DNA from: Conchocele bisecta | Lineage: Eukaryota > Mollusca > Bivalvia > Lucinida > Thyasiridae | Reading direction: 5' to 3' | Assembly: GCA_029237695.1 (NCBI GenBank) | Contig: CM055278.1 | Span: 67,695,188 to 67,759,187, forward strand | Length of the DNA stretch: 64,000 bases | Part shown: positions 26,201 through 38,200 of the stretch, piece after piece | How the letters are laid out: each line of letters begins with the position of its first letter | Position numbering within the stretch: the first letter of the stretch is position 1 | Notes under the pieces: model-generated | What the model was told of the DNA's origin: nothing | Databases searched by the model: none | What the model saw: the letters and a program-made list of their open reading frames with translations, nothing else | Position numbers and translations under genes: made by a program

Positions 26201-29200
26201 AATGCTGCATAATTTTAATCATCAGATATGCAGTGGTTAGTTCTATATGAAATAATGCATTTCGGGAAAAATAAATGATTACTCCCTCAAAGTATACTCT
26301 GCTAGATAAGGGCTATTCCAGGAAATATTATCAGGGGGGGGGGTCGGACCGCACTTTTATTTTTGACCTGTGGGTGGGGGGTGTCCGACAAAGTTAATTC
26401 CGGTTGGTTGTGGGGTCGGAAGCTATATTGTTCTTGTTGGTAGGGGGTATTAAATGATTTGATTCTGTTAGTGGGGCGTGCACTCATATAATTAATTCAA
26501 TGCTGTGGGTGTTCGCGTCGATTAGAAAAGTAGATTTTCGCGGCCTCACAGCTTCTATTTCGTGTTATTCACAAAGCATCATGCATTGTAAAACGCTCAT
26601 GTCGATTGGCCAACAAAATGACACTTCCAAAGTAGCGTCAAGTGAAAATTGCCGATAGAAAATGACGTCCGGAAGCTGCAATTCGTACCAAGCGTTGTTC
26701 GTTCGCTTCGATTTCGCCTCCGACGAATAAGACAAACACTTTCTGATGGAAATACTATGAAGGTATGTTTGATACCCAAGGCGATGTTTGACCCTACAAC
26801 CTCCAGATTGGAAATCGGGTGTTCTAAACCCATCCCTTATAAACGAAGGAAAGATGTGCCCCTAACGAGCGACCATACGTACTTAGAATAACAGCTGACG
26901 TAACGGCGGTAAACTGAAATGGCCTACGTGACAATTGACATTTACGTTCCAACTAGATTTTCACGGTGTTTAATCGCTAGCGCGTCGCCATTAAACAAAT
27001 TTTCCGACCTATCATTTTCTGATATACGCCGCAAATTTCAAAATTACAATACAATTAACCCTATAGTGTATGTTCGTCCGTCAGATTTGCGTTAAAGTTT
27101 TTATTTGTTGGTCAATGCGGTGACCGAGGGTATCTAGAGCCTCTCTGCGCACTTTCTCTAGTTGGCAATGCTTTGTGGATGGAGTGTTACTGATTTCGGA
27201 GAATTTTAATAATATGAAAATACTTTCCTAAGCTTCAAATTATACATCACGTACAATAATAATTTTGAAATATTAACCATCAACTAATTTTTATGGCTTC
27301 TGTGTAATTTCTCTTCACATAATAAAATATTGCGGCCAATTGGAATAATAATTCTATACCATTTGTAAATATTTCCGGCCATTATGGCCATTCACTATTT
27401 AGTTTTGGGGCGCCATTAATGACCAGTAGGAGCGAAGGGCCTCGTGGGTTGAACGCTGTGGTTGTGTTTGCAGTTTTTTGTGGCCGCGGACCCAACAGTG
27501 AAGAATGACCGATTGTGGCACGACAAGTACAGCCTGAGGAAGTCCATGATACCGACGTTTATCTCCACCGACCAGGCTCGCAAGGTAGGCTTACACAGTA
27601 TCTCCCAACAAACTTTTGTAGCAATTTTTTTAAAATTTTCTTTATTTTTCCACAAAAGTTTATGTTGTGACAACTCATTTTAACCGTCTCACCGAGACGG
27701 TTCAAATGAGTGGTCACAATATATACTTCTTTGTAGAAATAAGTAAAAGTATATATAATTTTCTAACCGACGTTTATCTCCACAGACCATGCGCGAAAGG
27801 TAGGCAAACCTTTGTTCATTGGCCTCCAATGTGATTATTTCTATAACTTAATAATTCCAGCACAAAAATATTTACACAATTCCCTCACATTTGATTGGCC
27901 CGTAGCAAGTCTCTGTCCAAAATTCATATCCCAGTAAACTCCCACGCCAAACTACTTTTTTGCAACCGTGAGGCGCAGTTAAAATAATTCTCAAGAAAAC
28001 AGAAAATAAACACATTTTCTTGATGAATTTATTTCAAATGCTGGAATTATATGGAATGAATGGCCTTTTTGTGGAATTTAACGGGGATATAAACTTGGAA
28101 AAGTCGCGGTAATACTGGACGAGGCCTTCCGGCCTTCGTCCAGTATTCCCGCGACTTTTCCAAGTTTATACCCCGATAAATTCCACAAAAATGCCATTCA
28201 TTCCTATAACCAATCACCCCATGACTGATTATGGCTCGACAAATACAGCCTTCGAGTGCGTGGCACGTGGGAGCATGCGATGGATAATTTAGCGATCGGG
28301 ATTCATCTTTGCCGGAATCCCCACCAGAGACCTGGTTTGGCCTTCATGTACTTCTTTGGCTTTCTTGTATGTGAGAGTTGAATCCAGTTATAACCCTTAT
28401 ATGAGTAATATGATTATTCGTATTACTTTTAGGGGAAGGGTCCAAGTAACTTTGGTGTGGTATGGACCTGGCATTCTAATTTCAGGGCGGAATAAATATT
28501 ATTTTTTTATTTAAATATTCTGTTATGATTTTGGCATTTTCCCCCAAATGCAGCAGGTTGAATATGGGATTGAACCTGTTGGCCCGGCCTTAAGTGACCG
28601 TAGCTGTTGATAGGCTGTTAAACACCAACAAACAAAAACAACAATGTACGATTGAAACACTTTTGTTAATTGGCCTTTACTAGGGTTTATAGCTTGACCA
28701 TTTACCTTCAACTTCGCCGGTCTCTGCTAGTTTCCTTATTCATATGGATGTGGGACCTATCTTTCCGTAATATACGTAGCCCAGGAGTTACCCTAGCTAC
28801 AAATGCCACGTCAGGTCTCTATGCTAGTCACAGCCACACATTCATCAGTGGACCGCTTCCGTTACAGATCCTGCTGACGGGCAAGTCCATCAACTACCTC
28901 CGACAGGTGTGCCAGGACCGGACGCCCACCAAGGGTCGTGAGGCCGCCATGTCTCTCGACATGAGTCAAGGTATGATTAGTTTTACACCAGCTCTCACCA
29001 GATTGTATAAAAGTGATGGTGACCATTTTTTTCTTGCTCGTATGTCATGATCACCAAGAAAGCCATGTCGAAATGAGTCAAAGTTAGATTTGTTTCAGAT
29101 TTGCTCAACTCCACTAAGCTGTAAACTCAAAGCTCAAATGATTGAATTTGCTCATCTTTTTAGATGCGTTTAGCGCAAATATTCACAGGAAATAATGTTG

Positions 29201-32200
29201 AGGTAATGTACAGAAGTGTAATTTTGCCGTGATACATGGATCAGAATGTAGAATATCTATCTGAGGCAGAAATAGCTCACATCTGTAAAACGTGGGATAG
29301 CTGTGCTACATGGTGTCTGTTTCAGCGGAGTGGATGTTCACCCAGGACACGAGTAACGAGTTCCAGGACATGATAGACACCGTGTACAAGGAGACGAGCC
29401 AGCATCTGCTGGAGGTTCTGCACTCCAAATACAAGTTCATGGATCACCTAAAGGTATGTTTAACCTTTTCATGTGAAAGATACACGATTTTGACAGAAAA
29501 TTTTAAAATAATTTTTGGTTCTGCACCAAAGTATATGTTGTTACCACTCATTGTATCCCCCAGACTACCGTCGGGGGATACTATGGATTTGACAGCGCGC
29601 CGCGTCCGCGTCCGCCGCAGACACTTCTTGTCCGGAGCATAACTCGAACACCCTTTGGAATATTTTCATGAAACTTCACACATGCATAGACCACGACCCG
29701 AAGGTGTGTCGCGCACAAGAATGACAACTCTTGCATAGCTAATTTTTTAGTTATCTCCCTTTTTTGTTTCTCGCACTGATTTCGTGTCCGGAGCATAACT
29801 CCACCACCCTTTCGAATATTTTCATGAAACTTCACACATGCATAGACCACGACCCGAAGGTGTGTCGCGCACAAGAATGACAACTCTTGCATAGCTAATT
29901 TTTGAGTTATCTCCCTTTTTTGTTTCGCACACCGATTGACCATAACTCGACCACCCTTTGGAATATTTTTATGAAACTTAACACATTCAATTAGACCACG
30001 ACCCGGAGGTGTGTCGCGCACAAGAATGACAACTCTTGCGTAGCTAATTTTTCAGTTATCTCCCTTTTTTGTTTTGCGCACTCTACAAACTGGACAATAA
30101 TGCATGAAGACCTGTTTTCTCGTCTGCTCTGTATACCTTTTCTCGTGTGCTCTGTACACCTTACCTGTAGAGAGAACAATAGAAACTGGGAGAACCATGT
30201 GCTAAGCATGGGCTAGCATGTGCAGATGTCCACTGCTTGACCACTGCTTGACCACTGCTGACCAGGTAATTTATACAGGTAAATCACTATTGGGTACTGT
30301 GTTGAAATGAAAATATTGTGGCATTATGTGGACCTCTGCAGATATATGTAAAATAAATATAGGAACAAATATTAAAAAAAAACAAATCTGGTCTCCAATA
30401 GCAAGCATTATTATTTTTAGACTTTTTTTTTCATTTTTTTTTTTTTTTTTTTTTTTCATTTTTTTTTTTATTTTTTCATTTTTTTTTTTCAAATTATTTT
30501 TTCAATTTGACTGGAAAAAAAATCTGGGCTCCAGTAGCAAGCATTATTATTTTTAAACTTTTTTTTTTTTTTTTTTTTCCATTTTTTTTTTTTTTCATTT
30601 TTTTTCATTTTTTTCAAATTATTTTTTCAATTTTTGTCCAGTAGCAGAAGGTCGTAAGTGCTATATACAGACTATTCACCTGTACATGTGCTAGCATGTG
30701 CAACTGACCACTGACCACTTACAGGTAATTTATACAGGTAAATGATTATATTACATTTCCGTAAACTGTGTTGAAAATATTGTGGCATTATGTGGACCTG
30801 TGCAGATATATGTAGATAAATATAGGACTATTAAAAAAAATTCTGGGCTCCAGTAGCAAGCATTATTATTTTTAATTTTTAAACTTTTTTTCCATTTTTT
30901 TTTTCCATTTTTTTTTTTCAAATTCTTTTTCAATTTTTGTCTAGTAGCATAAGGTCGTAAGTGCTATATACAGACTATTATCATATAATAAAACAATTAT
31001 TGACTAGTGAGCCATATAGTGCATTATGGAATGTAATGACGCTCGATTTTTGTGCCAAAATTGATTTTTTTGCAGTTTTGTTAACGATAGGGATTGAATT
31101 TACAGAAAAAATAGGGGTTGAATTTTTTTGACAATTTTTTGGTGTATTTTAGGGCTTTTTAAGGGCGACAACCCCCATAAAATGACCAAATTAATATGGT
31201 AAGCGATGACGTTCGAGCTCTGTACCCAAATTACATTTCTTTGCAGTTTTGTCAACCACGCTGGGTAAATAAGAACAAAAAAAAAACACAGGCAACTCAT
31301 TTTTTTTTACATGTTTTCGTGTACTTTTAGGGCTTTTAATGGGCGAAAACCCGCAAAAATGGCAAAAATCATATATGGTATGTGTATGACGATCGATTTT
31401 TGTACAACTCTTGATTTTTCTTTGCAGTTTTAGCAATCATAACAGGTAAATTGACAGAAAAAATAGCTGTGACGTTCTTTTGGCATTTTTGGGTGTATTT
31501 TGAGGGCTTTTTTGGGGGGTTGACAAATGGCAAAATCTATATCTCAGCTCATATACACGCTATCTCCGTGATCTAGGTGTCTATAATGGGGTTTCTGCAG
31601 GCGCTGATATCGATTTTGATGGTTAGGACAAGATTTGAGGTTAAGGTCATGGACTAACGGTCAACGCGAGGTCATTATTGGTCACAAAGCGTGGAATATT
31701 ACCGATTTATATAGTTTTTTGTTTCATGTGAGAAATTACCAATGATAACGTTATTCACATGCGAGGTGACATTCAGGTTCAGGTTATAAAGGGCAGTGTT
31801 TAATAGCAATCACATACATAGTTTCTACATTTGTCTGAAACTCATACGGACGGGAGAATGAATTCCAATAAAATCCAAGAAAGCCCCACAATACACTGCG
31901 TCCTTGTACATGTGTCAACTTTACGCCGAACAGGCAGCATTCGGCATATTTGGAAGGTCAATTAATGATTAACTGAATATTATCATGCCTGTTTATACTT
32001 CTTCATCGTCAACATCAACTGTGTCACGATTGCTGTTTTGACATCCTTGGGCATGACACTTACAAAGGGGTGTGCATGGGAGGTTGTTATTGGCACATGA
32101 ACAGTTGCGTGCACAGGCAGACGATCGACAGCCGCATTTGATCAGCTCCAGAACAGCTTTTGGAGCAGGTAGCTCAAGACACCGCACTGGGAATATTGCA

Positions 32201-35200
32201 CCATCGTCGAGAAACCCAGCCACAGTCTTCCAATCTGGGCAGTACAGGATGTGTGGTGATATAGGCTTTGTTAACTGTACAAACAAAGTTCGTTCGTTGT
32301 ATATGAGGCAACAGTGTAGCCCTCGTGGGTGGCAACATCTCAGACTCCATGTTTTTCGACCTAAAGAGCTCCCAGCGAAGTTTGGGAAGTGTTTGCGGGC
32401 CATTGGCAGAGTAGACGCGGCACACAAAGTGTTCCAGAGGTTGCATGTCCTTCGGAAGTTCTCCGTTGATCAGTTCCGTCGATGAGAGAGGATCATCTCC
32501 CAATCTTTGGAAGGCGTCGACGATCTGATCAGTTGGGCTCAGCTTGAAGTATTGCTCTGTGATGCACCTCTTCTTTGTCACACCCAGGAACTTACCGCCC
32601 CAGTCAGCACCGGAGAAGTTGTGTATCCCAATTAGACCTTGACAGTGAGGACGGCCAATGCTTCTTACTCTCTCCATGACATCTATCTTTCTGAACTTGT
32701 TGCCTTTTCCTGTGTGAAATTCTAGGGTGGTCAAACTCCCTAAACGTCCATGTGCTCCAAGGTCAAGGAGAGGACCAAGACATCAGTATCCGGAGACGCA
32801 ACTACAACATGTCTGAATGCACAGTCCTTGATGCAGTGAAGAACGTGAAGGGGGATCTGTGAGTCGGCCTCCTCGTGTCCATGTGTTTGGAAGTCCTCTT
32901 CAAGTGTGTGGGGTGAGTTTATCTTGATATTAGTGTCATATGCGACGATAATCCGCAGATCGTGCCCCGCAAACTCCTGTAGAAGTCCATGTGCAAGAAG
33001 TGCTTGAAGCTGTCCCTTGGTCTTTGAGCAGGATTAAAAGTCCCGCAGGGGAACAGTTGTGATGGTTCATCTCGTCATGGACCTCATACCCAGCACGTGA
33101 AGCTTCATCCGATGTAGCTCTCTTTGCCCTTGTCTTTTCCTTCAGACTAGTGGAAGATATTGATCAAATAATATCCTAGCTTCAGTGTAGCCACCCTTAT
33201 GTACACGCCTTTTGATGGTCTTGATAAAGGCGTGCTTCAAGTGCGTGATTTTCTTCATCCCAGGTGTTTTCTTCATCGCCTGCAGGAGCGCCATTGCATC
33301 GAGAATGTAAGTTGATGCGGTGGGATGGGAAACCGATTGTTCCGGTTCAGGGCTATGCGATGCAGAGGGTTGAGCCTCGACTGCATGCATGACGCTAGCC
33401 TTGTCCGTTGCTAAGAGGAGTGTCCCATCAGGTGCAAACATAGAACGGGCATCACTGACATTTCGTGAGTGCCAATTGTCTCCTCGAGCTTTGGTAGGAG
33501 CATCGGCCTTGATTGACTGATAATTAGGCATCTCCCAATGAGCTCCCTATCCTCTCGCAGTTTGATCACCTTGTCACCAACCTTCAGTTTACTCTTTAGT
33601 TTCCAGTTGCTGAAGGTCTTGAACTTTGGCCTGGTCATTGGATCCCAAATTGATAGTTTGGATGTTATTAACAGGCGTTCGTCCACGAACTTCTGGTAGA
33701 GCTCTTGCCCCAGATTCGGATAGTCTTGTCTGGGATAACAGCAGATGAGCAAATGTTCTTCACAGTGTACCTCATGTAAGGGTTTCCCTCACAGTGGAGA
33801 ATGATGCTGTTCCTCAGTTTAAGAGCATTCTGACTCGATCTAACACATATATCTCCTGCCAGCTGGTAGTGCTCCTTCTTCTCTCCGGTCAAAGTCTTCG
33901 GAAAAGGCAGAAGATATTTCTGCACCAGTCGTGCAAGGTGAGGTGCTGTAGTGACAAACCTGTCGAGGGCAGCTTCATCCTGTGTGATGCCAGGGAGCGC
34001 ACCGTGCTTTTTGAGAACTTTGATCTCCTGCTCCAACCCTTGGTCTGTGAAGAGGTTACAGAATGCTTGCATAGACTTCGTGACAACGAAGTCACCATTC
34101 TTGAGGGCTTCCCATGTTGTGGGATCATCCTCTTCCAATTGATACATCTGTGCCAAATGTAGAGGCATTAGTCTTGCATAGTTGATTAAGCCATGGAAGT
34201 GGAAGTACTTTATGTTTTTCTCAATCGCAGCAAGGGAGCCTTTCCAATCTCTCGATCTCGCTGCTGCAATGATCTCGAGGAGAGCATCAACCTGATCGAG
34301 ATAATTGTCAAAGAAGCGGCTCATTTCGTCACCATCTCCAATTGCAGCCTATTCCATTTGGACATTATCTGAGTAGTAGCTTCCTATGTCTTCGTATATG
34401 GCTACCATTTCAGGGTCACGGTCATGGAGGGCTCTACGCAGCGCTACACATCGTCCCTTTATCGCTAGTGGAGGGGTTTCTCCGACGACTGCGTCCAGTT
34501 TGACCAGGAGAATGGCAAGACCATTCATTATATGGTATTCCACGGCTCTGTGTAGCTCTTTACCACTGTATATCCCTCTCAGTGCTGCAGAAGAATATAT
34601 ACCTGTGTCCACTGCTATTGTGTCTTGGCCACTCCCCTCTGATGTTTTGCCAAGTCCATGGAGTACCGCAAATACGATGTGGAGAAGTCCAGCCCTCAGT
34701 ACCCAATTCTCGTTTTTGACAGATTCCTTCAACTGAATTGCTCTTTGATAGAGGTCGAGGTCAAGAGTGATCAGAGTCCGTCTTTCAGGACCAATAACAA
34801 CTGCCGATATGTCTTGTGCCAAGCATAGAACCGTGTATAGAGTAGCATAATCAGTGGGAGACGTTCGAATGTAGCGGTGCCCAACTTCCACATTTGTCTT
34901 TGTTGGTGATGGTAGCCATCCTGGTTTTTCAATAGAAGATGCTGCGTTGCAGCCCAAGTCGGCATAACGTCACATTTCTTCAATCTCGTTTTCTTTTCCT
35001 TTCTTTCTGTTACTTCCAGTAACAGTATCTCAGTATTTTCGTCATCGCTGGCATGTTTAGATTCCGCATTGGCTGTGGCACCTCCGCTGTCTTTATTTTC
35101 AGATTCATCAGACAGAGGGGGACTTGTGAATAGGTTGGCTAATGCCCACGTGTGGGTGAACTTTGAGTATTGTGTGAGTAGGTCAGCTCCACGTCCGACA

Positions 35201-38200
35201 GAGTAACTGGGGAACCTAATTGGAGTCAGTTGATCTCAGGCTCATCTCGGTAATTGATTTCCACCTGGTGTGGCTTCTCGGGGGGCTTGGACGGGATTTG
35301 CAATGGTGTATTTATGAGTTTCCCATCCTCATCCCGCTGGAAGAGTACCAACAGCGTCCCGTGAAATGTGTTTTGCCCATACGCTGTGTTTTCAAGAAAG
35401 TCAATGTTGTCCGCAGCAAAACCAGATTGGTACGTTTCGTTTGACAAAGTCAGGGAGGCAGTACCCTTCGGTTGACAACATCCGCTGCTGAACTGCGAAC
35501 TCCACCCTCCTCTGAAGATTGAGTATGCGTTGGTAGTCACTTCCAATGTACACTGTGGACAGCATAGAAATTAGATTGTGATCTCGTACTCGAAAGTGGA
35601 TTGCGAGTGGGACGCCAATAGAAAGGGGAGTTTCCACTGTCTTCTTGAACCCACAGACGTCTTTAGTTTGACTTGTCTCTGACTTCTTGAGCTCTGTACA
35701 ATCAGCTGGCAGACAACATCAACATTCTTCTTCACTTCTGCTTCTCGTTGTCCTGAGATTTGTCTAGCTTCACAGCCATACATGATGCGAGCTATAAGAA
35801 ACTCTAACATCGGGGGGTTTTCGAAATCGTTAAACTCACCGTGAATTTCCAATCTCTTGCACCGAGAACCTCCTGTCTCAAGGCACGAGCTAAATCTATG
35901 AGAGCACGGGGATCTGTATCTGTAGTGGCAAAACTCAACGGCTTGTCCTACTGATTGCTTCCTCATAAACCCTGTGGCTGTGAATAGGATTTGGAGGCTG
36001 AACAAATTCAACATCTGGTACATGCTGTTCAATCAACTCTTTCAGGTATTTCTTGTGGTTGTCACTTTCATTGTTATTAATGTGCCTCTCCTTCAAAAGG
36101 TCGATGTAATATGAATTTAACTCATTCATGCTGAGGACGCAGCCTTCTACACTAAGAGAATCTCTCACATGTACAATAAGCTCAGCATCACACACACTTC
36201 TTACATGTCTATATGCATCACTATCACCCGGTTCCTTGCAGTGTCTGTCTGCAACCCTGAGACAGTCTCTATGGTAGTATTTTTCTAATGCTGCTGCATC
36301 TCCAGGTTCCAATATTTCAGCTATACTCAATCTGACTAAGTCGTCATTAGTAGACCCTTTGATAGCTAGAAGATGCTGACCCATAGAATCCGATAACAAC
36401 TCTTGTGACAATTTGGACAAAAGGGAGCATGTGTGGAACATACATTTCTTTTCCTTCGGAAGAAACATTACCACCTTTCTTTCTAAGTAGAGGGGTCGCT
36501 GTCTTAGATGTCTCTATCTGTGTGGACGCCACGTTTCGGCGCCGACGACGGCACTTCAGAAGTAGGTGGTGCATCAGAAAACATTGGCGTTAGGGAACGA
36601 GCACGTTTTCTACACATCTCTAAGTTTTCCTTGTTTACAAGAGGCTTGCGACATCGCTGTGATAACAGACATCACGCAAATCTGACTCGGACAAACTACT
36701 GAAATGACCAGCCAGCGATTTTAGGTGCACATCCCCTAGACTAGCCCGCTCGAGAACCCTTTCTTTCAGGTCTTTCAGAAGAGATATGTCAGTTGTATCA
36801 ACAAGTTTATTATTGATAGAGTCACCCTCTTTACAAATGATGCAAGACCTCGAATCTGTCGATTTTCGTTTCGACATTGCCGAAACTCCTCAAATCTTTA
36901 CGGATTATTTTGTGTTTGTGTTGTTTCTTGTACAGAATAGCAAAGTCGATGCACACTGTAACGACATTCAAAAAGAATGTGCATGTATTAACAAAACCAC
37001 AGCGTTGGTAATATAGGGCCAATCATGCTTTACAACCAGATGTAGTGACACTATTTAACAACGCTGCGATTTATTCACAACTGATCAGACAAATTGTTGT
37101 TGTTGTTGTTATATCTTGGAGACCAGCCGCTGTATTTTCGGCGCAACGTCTTTCGACATATTTCAACGTAGAACGTAGATAAAACATGTGTATGACATTC
37201 AAACGCATACGCAGGATTATATGGAATATGCAACTGTCTGGCGCAACAGACGTTATGGCTTATGTGACCAGCCTAGTATCCGGTCTACTGCAAACTCGCG
37301 CAACTTGATCATTTGGGCGACTCATCTGATCGAACTTAGCAGGTACATATGTAGAACTTGCCGAAATGGATTTTACCATTGAATTCTCCGGCTCCAAATT
37401 GCACATGCCCTACATGTACATAAATTCCCATACAAACTGGCCCGTATACGAGTTCAGCTACTTTGACCGAGTTCATCCTCTGTGTCCATTGGTGACCTCG
37501 TGGTGACCTCGTGGTGACCTTTACTTTATGACATTGACCTCAAATCATGTCGTGACCATCATAATCGAGCTGAGCGCCCCGCAAAACCATATCTTAGACA
37601 CCAAGATCATGAAAATAGAGTGTATGTGAGTCGAGATACAGATTTTGTCATTTTTTGGGGGATTGTTGCCCCTGAAAAGCCCTCAAATACAGAAAAAAAG
37701 GTCAAAAAAATGTTTAATTACCTATTTTCGAATTCATCACCCGCTATGGTTCATAAAACTGCAGAAAAAACAAGTTTGGCACAAAAATCGAGCGTCATCA
37801 CATACCATAATAATTTTTGCCATTTTCTGGGGAATGGTCACCCCTAAAAAGTCCCAAATACACAAAAAAAATGGTCGAGAAAATTCAACCCCTATTTTTT
37901 TCATTAACGTACTTCCTATTGTTGACAAAACTGCAAAAAAATCAATTTTGGCACGAAAATCGAGCGTCATCCCATTATCTTACTCTTCCATAATGTACTA
38001 ATAGAATATAATCTGATATTCTATGGTTCACTAGTCAATAATTGTATAATATGTTCGGGCCAGTGAAAATTGCTTTCGGGCCCAGGCTCGAGGTCAAGGC
38101 GGGACAAGGCGAGGCATCTGATTCCGCGGAATTCTTGTTTACTTATCTCCCTTTGTTGTTTCGTGCTCTGATTTTGTATCCAAAGCATAACTCGAACACG

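Larger units (their letters stand above)
30999..38039 (-). mobile_element. ~7-kb DNA transposon with long, internally repeated terminal inverted repeats
   Basis: Outer ends are attgactagtga (30999) and tcactagtcaat (38039), flanked by AATT on both sides (30995-30998 and 38040-38043), a possible target duplication. The inverted arms extend about 550-690 bp (30999-31690 and 37485-38039). Each arm contains two to three diverged units carrying gacgctcgatttt and tttgcagtttt, resembling arrays of transposase-binding sites. The interior (36877-31993, - strand) encodes a degraded multidomain protein, described separately. Inserted in intron 16 of GCP3, antisense to it. Many frameshifts make it inactive. 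Confidence 0.85.

Noticed and set aside
26766..26838. Functional tRNA gene
   Set aside because: Degenerate B box and unpaired acceptor stem; kept only as a low-confidence relic.
26597..26891. Overlapping frames on both strands
   Set aside because: No conserved motif; part overlaps a tRNA-like relic, and the frame on the - strand reads through it.
29581..30209. - strand frames with repeated [23 protein letters not shown] peptides
   Set aside because: Translation of the 150-bp tandem repeat.
30271..30556. Lys-rich and Phe-rich open frames on both strands
   Set aside because: Poly-A/poly-T low complexity.
32072..32485. 137-residue + strand frame
   Set aside because: Antisense shadow of the transposon C-terminal region, which carries the recognisable motifs on the - strand.
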